From positions 1 through 15,504 of the forward strand of contig DBSW01000127.1 in the NCBI GenBank assembly GCA_002306745.1: a DNA stretch of 15,504 nucleotides. The letters run 5' to 3'. The DNA comes from Dehalococcoidia bacterium UBA1332. Its GTDB lineage: Bacteria; Chloroflexota; Dehalococcoidia; Lucifugimonadales; Lucifugimonadaceae. The position numbers and the translations under genes were made by a program. A model generated the notes under the pieces. That model searched no databases. It saw only the letters and a program-made list of their open reading frames with translations, and was not told the DNA's origin. This document shows positions 1-7,912 of the stretch, one piece after another; within the stretch, counting starts at the first letter, position 1, and each line of letters begins with the position of its first letter.

Positions 1-24
1 AGGACTCCTCAGTTCAAGTTCAGT

Positions 25-99
25 TGGAGCGGGAGACGAGGATCGAACTCGCGACCCTTTGCTTGGGAAGCAAATGCTCTACCACTGAGCTACTCCCGC
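25..99 (-). tRNA. tRNA-Gly (anticodon CCC)
   Basis: Reading the minus strand, a complete cloverleaf folds: a 7-bp acceptor stem GCGGGAG/CTCCCGC, D-arm GCTC/GAGC with a short loop, anticodon stem TTTGC/GCAAA with loop TTCCCAA, a 5-nt variable loop, and a T-arm with loop TTCGATC. The anticodon CCC reads GGG glycine codons. The discriminator base is U, as expected for bacterial glycine tRNAs. The 3' CCA is encoded (plus-strand positions 25-27); without it the gene covers 28-99. It lies downstream of the collagen-like protease gene on the same strand, with 138 bp between them in which I see nothing. Confidence 0.97.
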
Positions 100-237
100 T
101 CTAATCTCCAACTACCTATCCATAAATTTTATCGAGTAGTTTGGCATAAAAGTGATTGAACAACAGGTCAACTCTCACTTTATCGGCAATAAATCATTTA
201 CTCACACTGAGGTCAAACGATGGGAATGTAGTTTGGA

Positions 238-1296
238 TCAGGGATTCATTACCCCCAACCTTAAATCATCAAGAACCTCACGTATTTCGTCGTATCTAAC
301 TGCACGGTGATCTGAACCAATAACTGTGCTCTTCTGGATGATTATCCCTATAAGCCCCCCATCCATATCGAATAAGCCACCACCACTCATACCATTAGTT
401 ACATCTGCGTCAAAACCGTAAGTCGAAACCTCACCAGGCATAATGTTCCACCAAGTGGATATGTGACCAAAGCTTGTCATCGGCACGTTTGTCGAGACTT
501 GATTAACATAACCAATTGCCGTCACAGGGCTGCCAATTAATCCACTTGAGGTCCACTCGTCTCCGTTCCAAGTAGACCCTTCCGATATTTCTACGATCGA
601 TTCATTGCCATCGGAATCATACTTAAGCAGCGCTAAGTCACGCGTTTTATCCCAGCCTTGAACGACGGCAGTAACCGTACCAACGCCCGGGATAGAAGCT
701 TGAACTGTACTCCTACCTGAGATTACATGTTCGGCCGTCAACAACTCACCTGCAGCGATCACGACAGCGGAGCCTTTCGCAAGACCTGCGTCTATCCATA
801 CGACATGATTTTTGACATCTATGCCACCCGAAAACAACTGATGGAAATCAGATCCGCTAAGTCCTTTTGGACCAACAGGCCCCATTTCACCTTGAGGCCC
901 AATCTCGCCTTTTTCACCATCCACTCCCGGCTCGCCTTGCGGACCTGTTAAGCCGATCTCACCTTTTTCACCATCCACTCCCGGCTCGCCTTGCGGACCT
1001 TGTGGACCGGTATCACCTTTTTGCCCTTTGGGTCCTAAATCTCCCTTTTCGCCATCCACTCCTGATTCACCTTGTGGACCTTGGGGCCCGGTTGCCCCAA
1101 CCGGACCAGTCAAACCTATGGGGCCTGCATCCCCAACGATACCATCTTGACCAGCTGGACCGGGTGGACCTGGCACCCCTTGGGGACCTTGTGGGCCAAG
1201 ATCGCCCTGTGGACCTGTAGCGCCCATATCACCTTGACAGGCAAGCAAAGCAATAAACACAAGGGTGGAAATGAGTAATCGTATAGCGAATTTCAT
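238..1296 (-). CDS. Lipoprotein with collagen-like Gly-X-Y stalk and trypsin-like serine protease head
   Basis: The 352-residue product starts with a lipoprotein signal peptide: a hydrophobic stretch ends in the lipobox LLAC, giving lipidated Cys20. From Gly22 to Gly148 every third residue is Gly, 43 Gly-X-Y triplets without a break, rich in GPQ, GEK and GVD. This should form a rigid trimeric triple helix. Residues ~165-345 form a chymotrypsin-fold peptidase of the HtrA/S1 type: His190 in TAEHV, Asp220 in TRDLALL and Ser304 in GMSGGGLFD form a plausible catalytic triad. No PDZ domain follows. The likely picture is a surface- or periplasm-anchored protease held off the membrane by a collagen stalk. 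The substrate is unknown, and the head could instead be a non-proteolytic binding module. No good Shine-Dalgarno precedes the ATG. The gene is divergent from orn across 159 bp; that gap holds a weak inverted repeat (ATCACT at 1324-1329, AGTGAT at 1340-1345). Confidence 0.88.
   Translation of the reverse strand: MKFAIRLLISTLVFIALLACQGDMGATGPQGDLGPQGPQGVPGPPGPAGQDGIVGDAGPIGLTGPVGATGPQGPQGESGVDGEKGDLGPKGQKGDTGPQGPQGEPGVDGEKGEIGLTGPQGEPGVDGEKGEIGPQGEMGPVGPKGLSGSDFHQLFSGGIDVKNHVVWIDAGLAKGSAVVIAAGELLTAEHVISGRSTVQASIPGVGTVTAVVQGWDKTRDLALLKYDSDGNESIVEISEGSTWNGDEWTSSGLIGSPVTAIGYVNQVSTNVPMTSFGHISTWWNIMPGEVSTYGFDADVTNGMSGGGLFDMDGGLIGIIIQKSTVIGSDHRAVRYDEIREVLDDLRLGVMNP
901..999 (-). repeat. 54-bp tandem repeat inside the collagen-like coding region
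   Basis: Two nearly identical blocks of about 45 bp (901-945 and 955-999) lie 54 bp apart. They encode residues 118-132 and 100-114, each reading GPQGEPGVDGEKGEI. A more diverged third copy encodes residues 73-88, with Ser for Pro and DL for EI. The near-identity of the first two at DNA level implies recent duplication, so stalk length may vary between strains by 18-residue steps. Confidence 0.85.
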
Positions 1297-1455
1297 ATTG
1301 TTATGACTTTTTTGTTAATGATAATCACTTCAACATAGCAGTGATCTGTCACGAACAATGTCAAAGTATCTATAACAATAAGTAAACAATCTCCATCTTA
1401 CGCAAATCCAAGTTAAAAAATTCCTCTTCTATCATTCCTAACATAAAATCACTTT

Positions 1456-2016
1456 ATGCCAAAAAACACTAACCTATTCTGGCTAGACCTAGAAATGACA
1501 GGTCTAGGAGAGGATCAGGTAATTGTAGAAATTGCCTCGTTGGTAACTGACGCAAACCTGAACATCCTAGCTGAAGGACCAGAAATCGCGATTCACCGTA
1601 CACCCGAAGAACTAGACAATATGGAAGAGTGGCCTGCCAAGCAACACAGCAAATCGGGGTTGCTTGCACGTATTAAGGATTCAGATATAAATATTGGGGA
1701 AGCGGAAAGACAAACTCTAAAGTTTCTAAAAAAATGGGGTACAAAAGGTAAAATACCGGTTTGCGGCAACTCTATTTGGGTAGATCGGCGCTTCCTACAC
1801 AAGGAAATGCCTAAATTAGAAAACTATCTCCACTACCGCATGGTCGATGTGTCTTCATTAAAGGAAATCGTCGAACGCTGGTACCCTCAGTCTATAAGAC
1901 CTCCTGCAAAAAAGAATAGTCACCTCGCAATGAACGACATCAAAGAGAGCGTCGCAGAACTTAAGTGGTACCGAGATCACATATTCAAAGACTTAGTCAA
2001 AGACAATAACGCATAA
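1456..2016 (+). CDS. orn: Oligoribonuclease (DEDDh 3'-5' exoribonuclease)
   Basis: At 186 residues this has the normal length and near-canonical sequence of Orn, the cytoplasmic enzyme that degrades 2-5 nt RNA fragments, including pGpG from cyclic-di-GMP turnover, to mononucleotides. All DEDDh residues are visible: Asp11 and Glu13 in WLDLEMTGL, Asp110 in GNSIWVDRRFL, and His156 and Asp161 in SHLAMNDIKESVAEL. The family signature VTDANLNILAEGP lies at residues 30-42. The ATG start gives the expected N terminus, although no strong Shine-Dalgarno precedes it. It stands alone: divergent from the protease gene and convergent with the SDR gene 25 bp downstream, where an AT-rich palindrome (ATCAATTGAT) lies near both stop codons. 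Confidence 0.96.
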   Translation: MPKNTNLFWLDLEMTGLGEDQVIVEIASLVTDANLNILAEGPEIAIHRTPEELDNMEEWPAKQHSKSGLLARIKDSDINIGEAERQTLKFLKKWGTKGKIPVCGNSIWVDRRFLHKEMPKLENYLHYRMVDVSSLKEIVERWYPQSIRPPAKKNSHLAMNDIKESVAELKWYRDHIFKDLVKDNNA

Positions 2017-2041
2017 TCTCAATTAAAAATTCATCAATTGA

Positions 2042-2815
2042 TTATTGAACGCTATATCCACCATCGATTGGGATAGACACCCCAGAAACAAATTGTGATG
2101 CTTCTGAGGCTAAATAAATAGCGGTCCCGGCAAGATCGTTCGGCTGACCCCAACGCCCGGCGGGGGTACGCCCTTCAATAGCAGCATAACGATCAGGAAA
2201 AAGTCTGCCAAAATCGTCCGTCATCTCGGTGACGATCCAACCAGGCAATATAGCGTTTACCTGCACACTGTACTTGGCGTAAGCGATTGCACAACTCTTG
2301 GTATATTGAACCACCCCACCCTTACTAGCAGCATACGCAGATGCATACGGTGACCCAAAAATCGACGTCATCGAGCCAATGTTAATGATCTTTCCGCCGC
2401 CTCGCTCTTTCAGTAGCGGAAATGCTAGAGACGTGACGCTATGCATACTAGTTAAATTTGTATCGATGACGTCCTGCCAATCTTCTTCCGACAGAAGATG
2501 CGGCTCTTCAGCACGTTTATTTGTACCAGCGTTATTAACGACAATATCAATTCCACCAAACTGCGCGACTGAAGTATCAAGTGCCGCTTGAATTGAGGAG
2601 CGATCAGTTACATCGCACTCTAAAGCTAGCACGCGATCGCCGAAGCCAGATTCGCTGATCTCTGAAAACGCTGAATCGAGCTTAGATCTGGTACGAGCAG
2701 CGAGTACCACTGAGGCTCCACTTCCAATAAATCCCTTCGCTATACCAAGACCAATTCCACCATTACCGCCTGTTACGAAAGCTACCTTATCTTTCAAATT
2801 GAACATTCTGATCAT
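2042..2815 (-). CDS. SDR-family NAD(P)-dependent oxidoreductase
   Basis: This 257-residue protein is a classical short-chain dehydrogenase/reductase with a single Rossmann domain. Visible motifs are the cofactor loop TGGNGGIG (15-22), CDVT (67-70), NNAG (94-97), Asn120, and the catalytic Ser148, Tyr161 and Lys165 (YAASK). The C-terminal GG(Y) pattern near IDGGYSVQ is also typical. Overall resemblance is to gluconate 5-dehydrogenase/3-ketoacyl reductase-like SDRs, but the substrate cannot be read from the sequence. Arg41-Thr42-Arg43 after the second beta strand would favour NADP(H); this is an inference. Met4 is an alternative start. The gene is divergent from the CoA-transferase gene and may share its control region and a catabolic pathway. 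Confidence 0.93.
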   Translation of the reverse strand: MIRMFNLKDKVAFVTGGNGGIGLGIAKGFIGSGASVVLAARTRSKLDSAFSEISESGFGDRVLALECDVTDRSSIQAALDTSVAQFGGIDIVVNNAGTNKRAEEPHLLSEEDWQDVIDTNLTSMHSVTSLAFPLLKERGGGKIINIGSMTSIFGSPYASAYAASKGGVVQYTKSCAIAYAKYSVQVNAILPGWIVTEMTDDFGRLFPDRYAAIEGRTPAGRWGQPNDLAGTAIYLASEASQFVSGVSIPIDGGYSVQ

Positions 2816-2835
2816 TTCACTAATAAAACCAATTT

Positions 2836-2852
2836 AGATAATCAAATTATCT
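2836..2852. promoter_or_regulatory. Candidate operator: perfect 7-3-7 palindrome upstream of the SDR gene
   Basis: AGATAAT-CAA-ATTATCT is a perfect inverted repeat with a 3-nt centre. It starts 20 bp upstream of the SDR start codon, within the 194-bp divergent gap to the CoA-transferase gene. Its position suits a repressor site controlling the SDR gene and perhaps its divergent partner. No regulator gene is next to it, and AT-rich DNA yields such palindromes by chance, so confidence is modest. Confidence 0.35.
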
Positions 2853-3009
2853 CAGAATCAATTAGGACAAGTGAAATACGGTAGTTGTCTATGAAATCGG
2901 GTTATTATCCAAAGAATCCCAAATCTATATCGAAACTAGGCGTATAAATTAAGCCCATCGATCTAATATTAGTTTGTAAAGCTCAATTCTCAATTAGTAA
3001 TAACTAGAT

Positions 3010-4239
3010 ATGAAAAATCTACCTAACCCTTTCGGTATGCCTGAAGCGCTCGATGGTGTTCGGGTTCTCGACTGTTCCCAAATTCTTGCTGGACCGTTTT
3101 GCAGCATGCTGCTCGCAGATATGGGCGCAGATGTAATCAAGATAGAAAAACCCAACGGAGGTGACGACACACGCCGAATGGGACCACCTTTCATCGATAC
3201 CGAATCTGCGGCCTTCCTTGCGATGAACCGCAACAAACGAAGCATTGTTCTTAACTTTAAAGATCCACTGGGTGTTGAAGCAATGAAACGCTTGGTAAGC
3301 AGCGCCGACATAATTATTGAGAATTACCGGACTGGCGTTATGGATAGGCTTGGTCTGGGTTACGAAGATCTCAAGGCAATTAACCCTGGAATCATATACT
3401 GCTCAATATCAGGATTCGGTAGAACAGGTCCATACGCCAACCGTGGAGGTTATGACCTAATTGCTCAGGCAATGAGTGGAATCATGAGCTTCACAGGAGT
3501 ACCCGGCATGCCTCCAGTGAAAGCCGGTGTACCCATCGCTGATATGAACGCTGGTATGTTCTCTGTCTACGGTATCCTCACCGCTTACATTAACAAACTG
3601 AAGACTGGACAAGGCCAGTACTTAGAAATTTCTCTACTCGAAGCGGCTCTGGCATATACCGTGTGGGAATCAGCAGGCTACTTTGCTACAGGCGAAGTAG
3701 CGGGCCCATTGGGATCTTCCCACCGTAACTCGGCACCCTATCAAGCTTTGGCGACCAGCGACGGCTATATTGTTGTTGGGGCTCCAAACCAACCAAACTG
3801 GGAGAGACTTGCGAAAGCATTCGGATGTGAGGAATTAATAAGTCGTCAAGAGTACAAGGACAATTCAGGTAGGTTAATAAACCGTGAAAAACTCGAGACA
3901 GAACTTGAAATAGCTACACGGAAAAAGTCGACAGATGAGTGGTTGGATATTCTAGAAAAAGCAGGAGTACCAGCTGGACCGATTCTGAATATGGAGCAAA
4001 TCTGGAACGACCCGCAGATCCTAGACCGCGGTATGGAAACGGTCCTTGAACATCCAACTGCCGGCGCGATAAAAAATATTGGTGTCGCTGCAAAACTCTA
4101 CTCGACACCCGGTAGGATCACTCGCCCTGCACCTGTGCTAGGCCAACACACCCGTGAAGTTCTTTTAGATGCCGGCTACACTACCACCCAAATAGATGCC
4201 CTGATTGAATCTGATGCAATCAGCACGAAAGACATGTAA
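3010..4239 (+). CDS. Class III CoA-transferase (CaiB/BaiF family)
   Basis: The 409-residue product matches the family III acyl-CoA:carboxylate CoA-transferases, which move CoA between organic acids through an aspartyl-CoA thioester and work as interlocked dimers. The N-terminal stretch GVRVLDCSQILAGPF (16-30), then LADMGADVIKIEKP (35-48), is the family hallmark. Asp149 in GYDLIAQAMSG aligns with the catalytic aspartate of formyl-CoA transferase. Length is normal and there is no break. The substrate acid cannot be assigned. The divergent SDR gene suggests a shared catabolic role. Its stop lies 18 bp from the stop of the convergent copper-operon fusion gene. Confidence 0.95.
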   Translation: MKNLPNPFGMPEALDGVRVLDCSQILAGPFCSMLLADMGADVIKIEKPNGGDDTRRMGPPFIDTESAAFLAMNRNKRSIVLNFKDPLGVEAMKRLVSSADIIIENYRTGVMDRLGLGYEDLKAINPGIIYCSISGFGRTGPYANRGGYDLIAQAMSGIMSFTGVPGMPPVKAGVPIADMNAGMFSVYGILTAYINKLKTGQGQYLEISLLEAALAYTVWESAGYFATGEVAGPLGSSHRNSAPYQALATSDGYIVVGAPNQPNWERLAKAFGCEELISRQEYKDNSGRLINREKLETELEIATRKKSTDEWLDILEKAGVPAGPILNMEQIWNDPQILDRGMETVLEHPTAGAIKNIGVAAKLYSTPGRITRPAPVLGQHTREVLLDAGYTTTQIDALIESDAISTKDM

Positions 4240-4257
4240 CTCACCATTACACTTTAA

Positions 4258-6591
4258 TTATTTATCGAACTGAGCTCGTATGTAGTTCACGAGATGCCAC
4301 ATTTCACTTTCAGAAAGTACACCTTCTTGACCTGGCATACCCGCGTTCGATATTCCATCTCGGACGAACTCATAAATAATCGTGTCGCTGTGAAGCGGAA
4401 CATGAATAATAAGATTAGCGGGTTCTTTCGGTAAACTGGAGCCAACTGGACCGTCGCCTAGCCCGGTATCTCCGTGGCAAGATGCACATACATCAAAGTA
4501 GATCGGCTCTCCAATCTCCACAGACTCCGCAGTAGGTGGGAAGGGATTCCTCAATTCATCTGCCAACCCCAATCGAAGCACCTCAACGTTTAGCACAAGG
4601 AACAATCCAATAACCACAAGCGTAATACCTGGGAACGTCAGCGAAGATTGAATATTTCCAGTTCCGAAGAGCACAGGTAAAAACCTTTTACGCATTGATA
4701 AAAATACGATCATTGCACCAATAAGAAGCACCTGAATTCCAAAGAGTAAATTAGTGGTGTCAGTATCAGGTGCAATGGCGTCTCCTGCAGTTGAAGCAGA
4801 ACCCGCTTTAAACCTAAATGCTGTTCGAGAATCGAACGCATCCGGTCGCTGAACGACCACCTCTGCCTGATACTCGCCAACGATGTTAAGAGGAGCATCT
4901 CGTAACTCCCAAACACCATCTCCACTGTATTCAAGTGAAACGAGAGGCTCACCCAAATCATCGTCCAAAAACTTGAGCCTAATACGAACGTCTACGGCAT
5001 TGTAAATAGGATCACCATTCGGTTTTGTAATTTGAACAGTGACATTATTCTTTCCAACCTCCGCAGGCTCGACAAAAATGTCGAACACAGTACCATCATC
5101 ACTGTCCTGAAAGCTGACTCGATCATCAAAACCAAAGCCCATCCGGCCCGCATACTGACGCGCCGGTTCCAGGCTTGCCAACCAACCAACTACAACAAAA
5201 ATTACAACAATAATCGAAGTTTCAAAAAACAAAGATTTTTTGAAAGCCCATTCGCCGCCCATTCCGAAGTGCCTGACAATGTGAAATCCATTAACAGCAG
5301 CCAAAGTAAATAGTGGAACCATTAACACGACTTTTGCGACTAGGAACCAGCCATATGGAGTTGGCACCGCAGATAGTGTTGTAACCTGCATATAGCTGGA
5401 GAAAAATCCGGTGACAATAAGAATCCATGCACTCAAAAATGCGATCAGTGTGAACCGAGAAACTGACGTCTTCAGAAATTCTGATAGATTGCTCGACGAC
5501 ATCTCGCGTAAATGAACTGGAACTGTAATCGCTAAATAAATCACACCACCTAGCCAAACCATCGCAGCAATCAAGTGTATGAAGTCTGTAGAGACTGCCA
5601 GTATCTTTATGTCTGAATCAGAAGCAGCATTATGGCTACTGGCTGAGATCAAACCTACAAATACGAGACCTAAAACCATTACAAGTGGCGCCAGCACCGA
5701 ATCACCAACTAGTGAACTCTCATCTTCATTCCCATCGATTTCCTGAGTTACAAATTGGCTTCGACGAGCTAGAACAAACAGAATTAGAATGCCAAATACT
5801 GTGATCAACCTAAAAAACCACAGTCGCCCCCAATTACTATCGAATACGACAGATCTCAACACTTCGAAATCGAGTGAAAAAACAGATTCCCCTGAAACCA
5901 AAGCACTTTGCTGAAAAAGTTGACCAAAGATTGCAAGCAAAATCACGGACAGAGCAACGATCGAAAATCTTGACCAAACCACAGACCCAGCCACTGCACT
6001 CCCCTGCCAGCTATCCTTCGAAAAGTCTCCAAATATCACCGGCACACCAACAAAAGTCTCAAATGCAATTCCACCTAACACGATTGCGGCCGCAAGAAAA
6101 ATAAGCCAACGCAACCAAGGGTCTGCAACAGTCTGCAGCAAAGGCTGCTCAACAGTGCCAATCTGTGCGCCTGCAGATATAGGTTCACCAACCGAAAACA
6201 CGTAGGACCCAATCACTTTATGACCATCGATCGCAGAAAGATTTTTCCAAACGACTGTGTACGTGCCGTCATCGAGTGGCGGCAGGCTAACTGACATTGC
6301 TGTAAGTTCAGATGAGTCTCTATAAGAATCGCCAAGGTCAACCTGCTCTGCTTCGGAATTGAGAACAGTTACTACACTGAAAGAATCTTCGATTGGCTCG
6401 CTGTACCAAATGATCACCCTATCGGGCGAATCAACAAGTTCGCTATTCGGAGCGGGTAAAGCACGGATCTGGTTTGCGTGGGCATTGACCTTCTCTATGA
6501 AAGTATTTCCACCAACGAACAGCGTTAGAAACACGACTAATCCAATAAGAAATCGCGATATAACCGCTTTATTACCAACAAGTCGGCTCAA
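4258..6591 (-). CDS. CopC-CopD-cytochrome c fusion, copper-handling membrane protein
   Basis: This 777-residue protein joins several modules. Residues 1-37 are a signal peptide. Residues 38-136 are a CopC beta-barrel with the Cu(II) ligands in place: His38 as predicted mature N terminus, plus Asp122 and His124 in AIDGHKVIGSY. Residues ~157-475 hold about eight membrane spans of the CopD type, including FIHLIAAMVWLGG. Residues ~490-597 form an extracytoplasmic beta domain like those in some CopD proteins (YtkA/FixH-like). Two further spans (~614-633, ~652-671) lead to a class I cytochrome c with CASCH (702-706) and likely axial Met752. CopC/CopD proteins bind periplasmic copper and import it; the attached heme suggests redox coupling, which is inference. 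The start is TTG, overlapping the TGA of the preceding small gene (TTGA), implying translational coupling. Confidence 0.9.
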   Translation of the reverse strand: MSRLVGNKAVISRFLIGLVVFLTLFVGGNTFIEKVNAHANQIRALPAPNSELVDSPDRVIIWYSEPIEDSFSVVTVLNSEAEQVDLGDSYRDSSELTAMSVSLPPLDDGTYTVVWKNLSAIDGHKVIGSYVFSVGEPISAGAQIGTVEQPLLQTVADPWLRWLIFLAAAIVLGGIAFETFVGVPVIFGDFSKDSWQGSAVAGSVVWSRFSIVALSVILLAIFGQLFQQSALVSGESVFSLDFEVLRSVVFDSNWGRLWFFRLITVFGILILFVLARRSQFVTQEIDGNEDESSLVGDSVLAPLVMVLGLVFVGLISASSHNAASDSDIKILAVSTDFIHLIAAMVWLGGVIYLAITVPVHLREMSSSNLSEFLKTSVSRFTLIAFLSAWILIVTGFFSSYMQVTTLSAVPTPYGWFLVAKVVLMVPLFTLAAVNGFHIVRHFGMGGEWAFKKSLFFETSIIVVIFVVVGWLASLEPARQYAGRMGFGFDDRVSFQDSDDGTVFDIFVEPAEVGKNNVTVQITKPNGDPIYNAVDVRIRLKFLDDDLGEPLVSLEYSGDGVWELRDAPLNIVGEYQAEVVVQRPDAFDSRTAFRFKAGSASTAGDAIAPDTDTTNLLFGIQVLLIGAMIVFLSMRKRFLPVLFGTGNIQSSLTFPGITLVVIGLFLVLNVEVLRLGLADELRNPFPPTAESVEIGEPIYFDVCASCHGDTGLGDGPVGSSLPKEPANLIIHVPLHSDTIIYEFVRDGISNAGMPGQEGVLSESEMWHLVNYIRAQFDK

Positions 6592-6773
6592 CTTTTTCGT
6601 TTCGCCCTTCGTTTTTTTCGACGTTGTTCCTTTTCTTTACTGGCTCTCCATGACAGCCACCCTAACCCAACCAGCAGTGCGCCTATCCCGCCGAAAACAA
6701 TCGCCTCATCATAAGGTCCCAATACGCCATGAAGCAGCGGCAAACTGATTATTCCATTAGACATCAGTGCCAT
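6588..6773 (-). CDS. Small basic single-span membrane protein in the copper operon
   Basis: The 61-residue product has one hydrophobic span (~24-43, IVFGGIGALLVGLGW) followed by a strongly basic tail (SKEKEQRRKKRRAKRKS). By the positive-inside rule the tail should be cytoplasmic and the N terminus outside. I do not recognise a family. It is sandwiched in the operon: its start overlaps the end of the upstream gene by 10 nt, and its stop overlaps the TTG start of the CopC-CopD fusion. An internal ATG (residue 4) overlaps the upstream stop as TGATG and may be the real start. Such tight packing supports a real gene; a role as an assembly or stabilising subunit is a guess. Confidence 0.72.
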   Translation of the reverse strand: MALMSNGIISLPLLHGVLGPYDEAIVFGGIGALLVGLGWLSWRASKEKEQRRKKRRAKRKS

Positions 6774-7846
6774 TTATTACTACCCACACTTTCACGCTTT
6801 TTGCCTGATCGCTGAAACGCCAACCCACCAAAAACTAAACCAAAAACGCCCAAGACCAGAGCAATCAAACCCAAAACTCTAGAAATAGAAGCGTAACTTG
6901 CGGCGTCAGCGGCATTAGCACTCGCTTCATTAGCGGCAGCAAACGCACCTCGTGCTGCATTTTCTGTTTCTCGTGAAGCAGCAAGTTGAACCGGAAACTG
7001 AAAGTCATTTGCTGAAATGACTTCATCGAATGTCGTATTACTCGACTCAAAGCTTGCGTCGACTTTCTGTCCGTAAATCTCACCGAAAAATCTGAAGTTG
7101 TACGACCCAGGTGAGGTTGGAATGAACTCAGATTTATAGTGACCGGGATCTCCCAAGGTTTCTTTCAGATCCATAATTTTCGATACAGACGAAGCTACGT
7201 GCGTCACCTCGACCTGAAGAGTACTGATCCCGCTAACAGCGTCCGAAGCCGAATGCACATTACTACCTTTCATCGACTCAGACATGCCAAGAGGGCCGCT
7301 CATGATTACTGTAGCCTCAGACATCATGTTCGAAAATCTAACTGTAGTGCCCGTTTGAATCATTGCCATATCTGGGCGGAAGCCACTCTCATGAATTTCA
7401 ATCACAGTTACGTCAACTGCGGGGTTATCATGCCCCACAATAATCGATCCTTGTATTTCGATCGGATGTGCGTGGAAGGGAACAGTAAGTTCTTCGAAGT
7501 CATGAGTAAATGTGAAATCATAATTTTCACCCAAAGCAAGTTCATCGACAAACACACCGCCGTGTGAGACAAGGTCGATTTCTCCATTACTCTCTGTATC
7601 CGTGGCACCGCCATGACTGTGGTCTCCATGATCATGATCATCATGTCCGTCTTTTACGAGTGAAGTAACACGAATAGAGACACCGTTCATTATTCCTTCA
7701 ATGGCAGGCTCATGAACAAACCCAACCACAAAATTGTAATCTCCGACATCTCTACCCTCATGAGCGAAAGCAGTTGTGTTGCCGAAGAAAGTGAATGCGA
7801 CGATGAGCAAAAGTACGACGCACATGCGCCAACCAAAAATAGACAT
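6764..7846 (-). CDS. Secreted, tail-anchored His-rich protein with cupredoxin-like part (copper operon)
   Basis: I choose the ATG at 7844-7846 (360 residues), not the ATG 51 nt upstream, because GGAG lies 6 nt before it and a clean signal peptide then begins at residue 1. Cleavage after AFA (28) would leave His29 as mature N terminus. Residues ~36-135 form a beta domain with the pattern DYNFVVGFVHEPAIEG and a His/Asp-rich loop (67-79, GHDDHDHGDHSHG). Residues ~145-185 resemble the first half of a cupredoxin (SGFRPDMAMIQTGTTVRFSN), but the usual copper His is missing. A third beta segment follows (~235-270), then an Ala-rich stretch, a membrane span (~323-344) and a basic tail. It is likely a periplasmic metal-binding partner of the CopC-CopD fusion. 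No named family is certain. Confidence 0.82.
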   Translation of the reverse strand: MSIFGWRMCVVLLLIVAFTFFGNTTAFAHEGRDVGDYNFVVGFVHEPAIEGIMNGVSIRVTSLVKDGHDDHDHGDHSHGGATDTESNGEIDLVSHGGVFVDELALGENYDFTFTHDFEELTVPFHAHPIEIQGSIIVGHDNPAVDVTVIEIHESGFRPDMAMIQTGTTVRFSNMMSEATVIMSGPLGMSESMKGSNVHSASDAVSGISTLQVEVTHVASSVSKIMDLKETLGDPGHYKSEFIPTSPGSYNFRFFGEIYGQKVDASFESSNTTFDEVISANDFQFPVQLAASRETENAARGAFAAANEASANAADAASYASISRVLGLIALVLGVFGLVFGGLAFQRSGKKRESVGSNKWH

Positions 7847-7852
7847 TTGTTG

Positions 7853-7856
7853 CTCC
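7853..7856 (-). promoter_or_regulatory. Shine-Dalgarno GGAG deciding the start at 7846
   Basis: On the minus strand GGAG is followed by 6 nt and then ATG. It is the clearest ribosome-binding site in this operon. It supports the shorter, signal-peptide-bearing form of the His-rich protein over a start at 7897. Confidence 0.65.
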
Positions 7857-7912
7857 GAAACAAATAAGGGACCGAAATACATCATTCCGGTCCACATAAA
7901 CCAAAAATTAAG

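Noticed and set aside
1..237. Possible attachment site at the tRNA-Gly 3' end
   Set aside because: No integrase gene or second copy of the tRNA end is seen in the window.
867..1220. A 117-residue plus-strand frame rich in Leu, His and Pro
   Set aside because: It is the antisense shadow of the collagen-like repeat; the minus-strand gene with lipobox and protease domain explains this stretch.
2017..2041. AT-rich palindrome ATCAATTGAT between the convergent orn and SDR stops as a terminator
   Set aside because: The stem is short and AT-only, without a GC-rich part or clear T-run, so termination cannot be claimed.
7847..7897. An N-terminal extension of 17 residues for the His-rich copper-operon protein
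   Set aside because: The ATG at 7844-7846 has GGAG at good spacing and begins a proper signal peptide; the extension would bury it.
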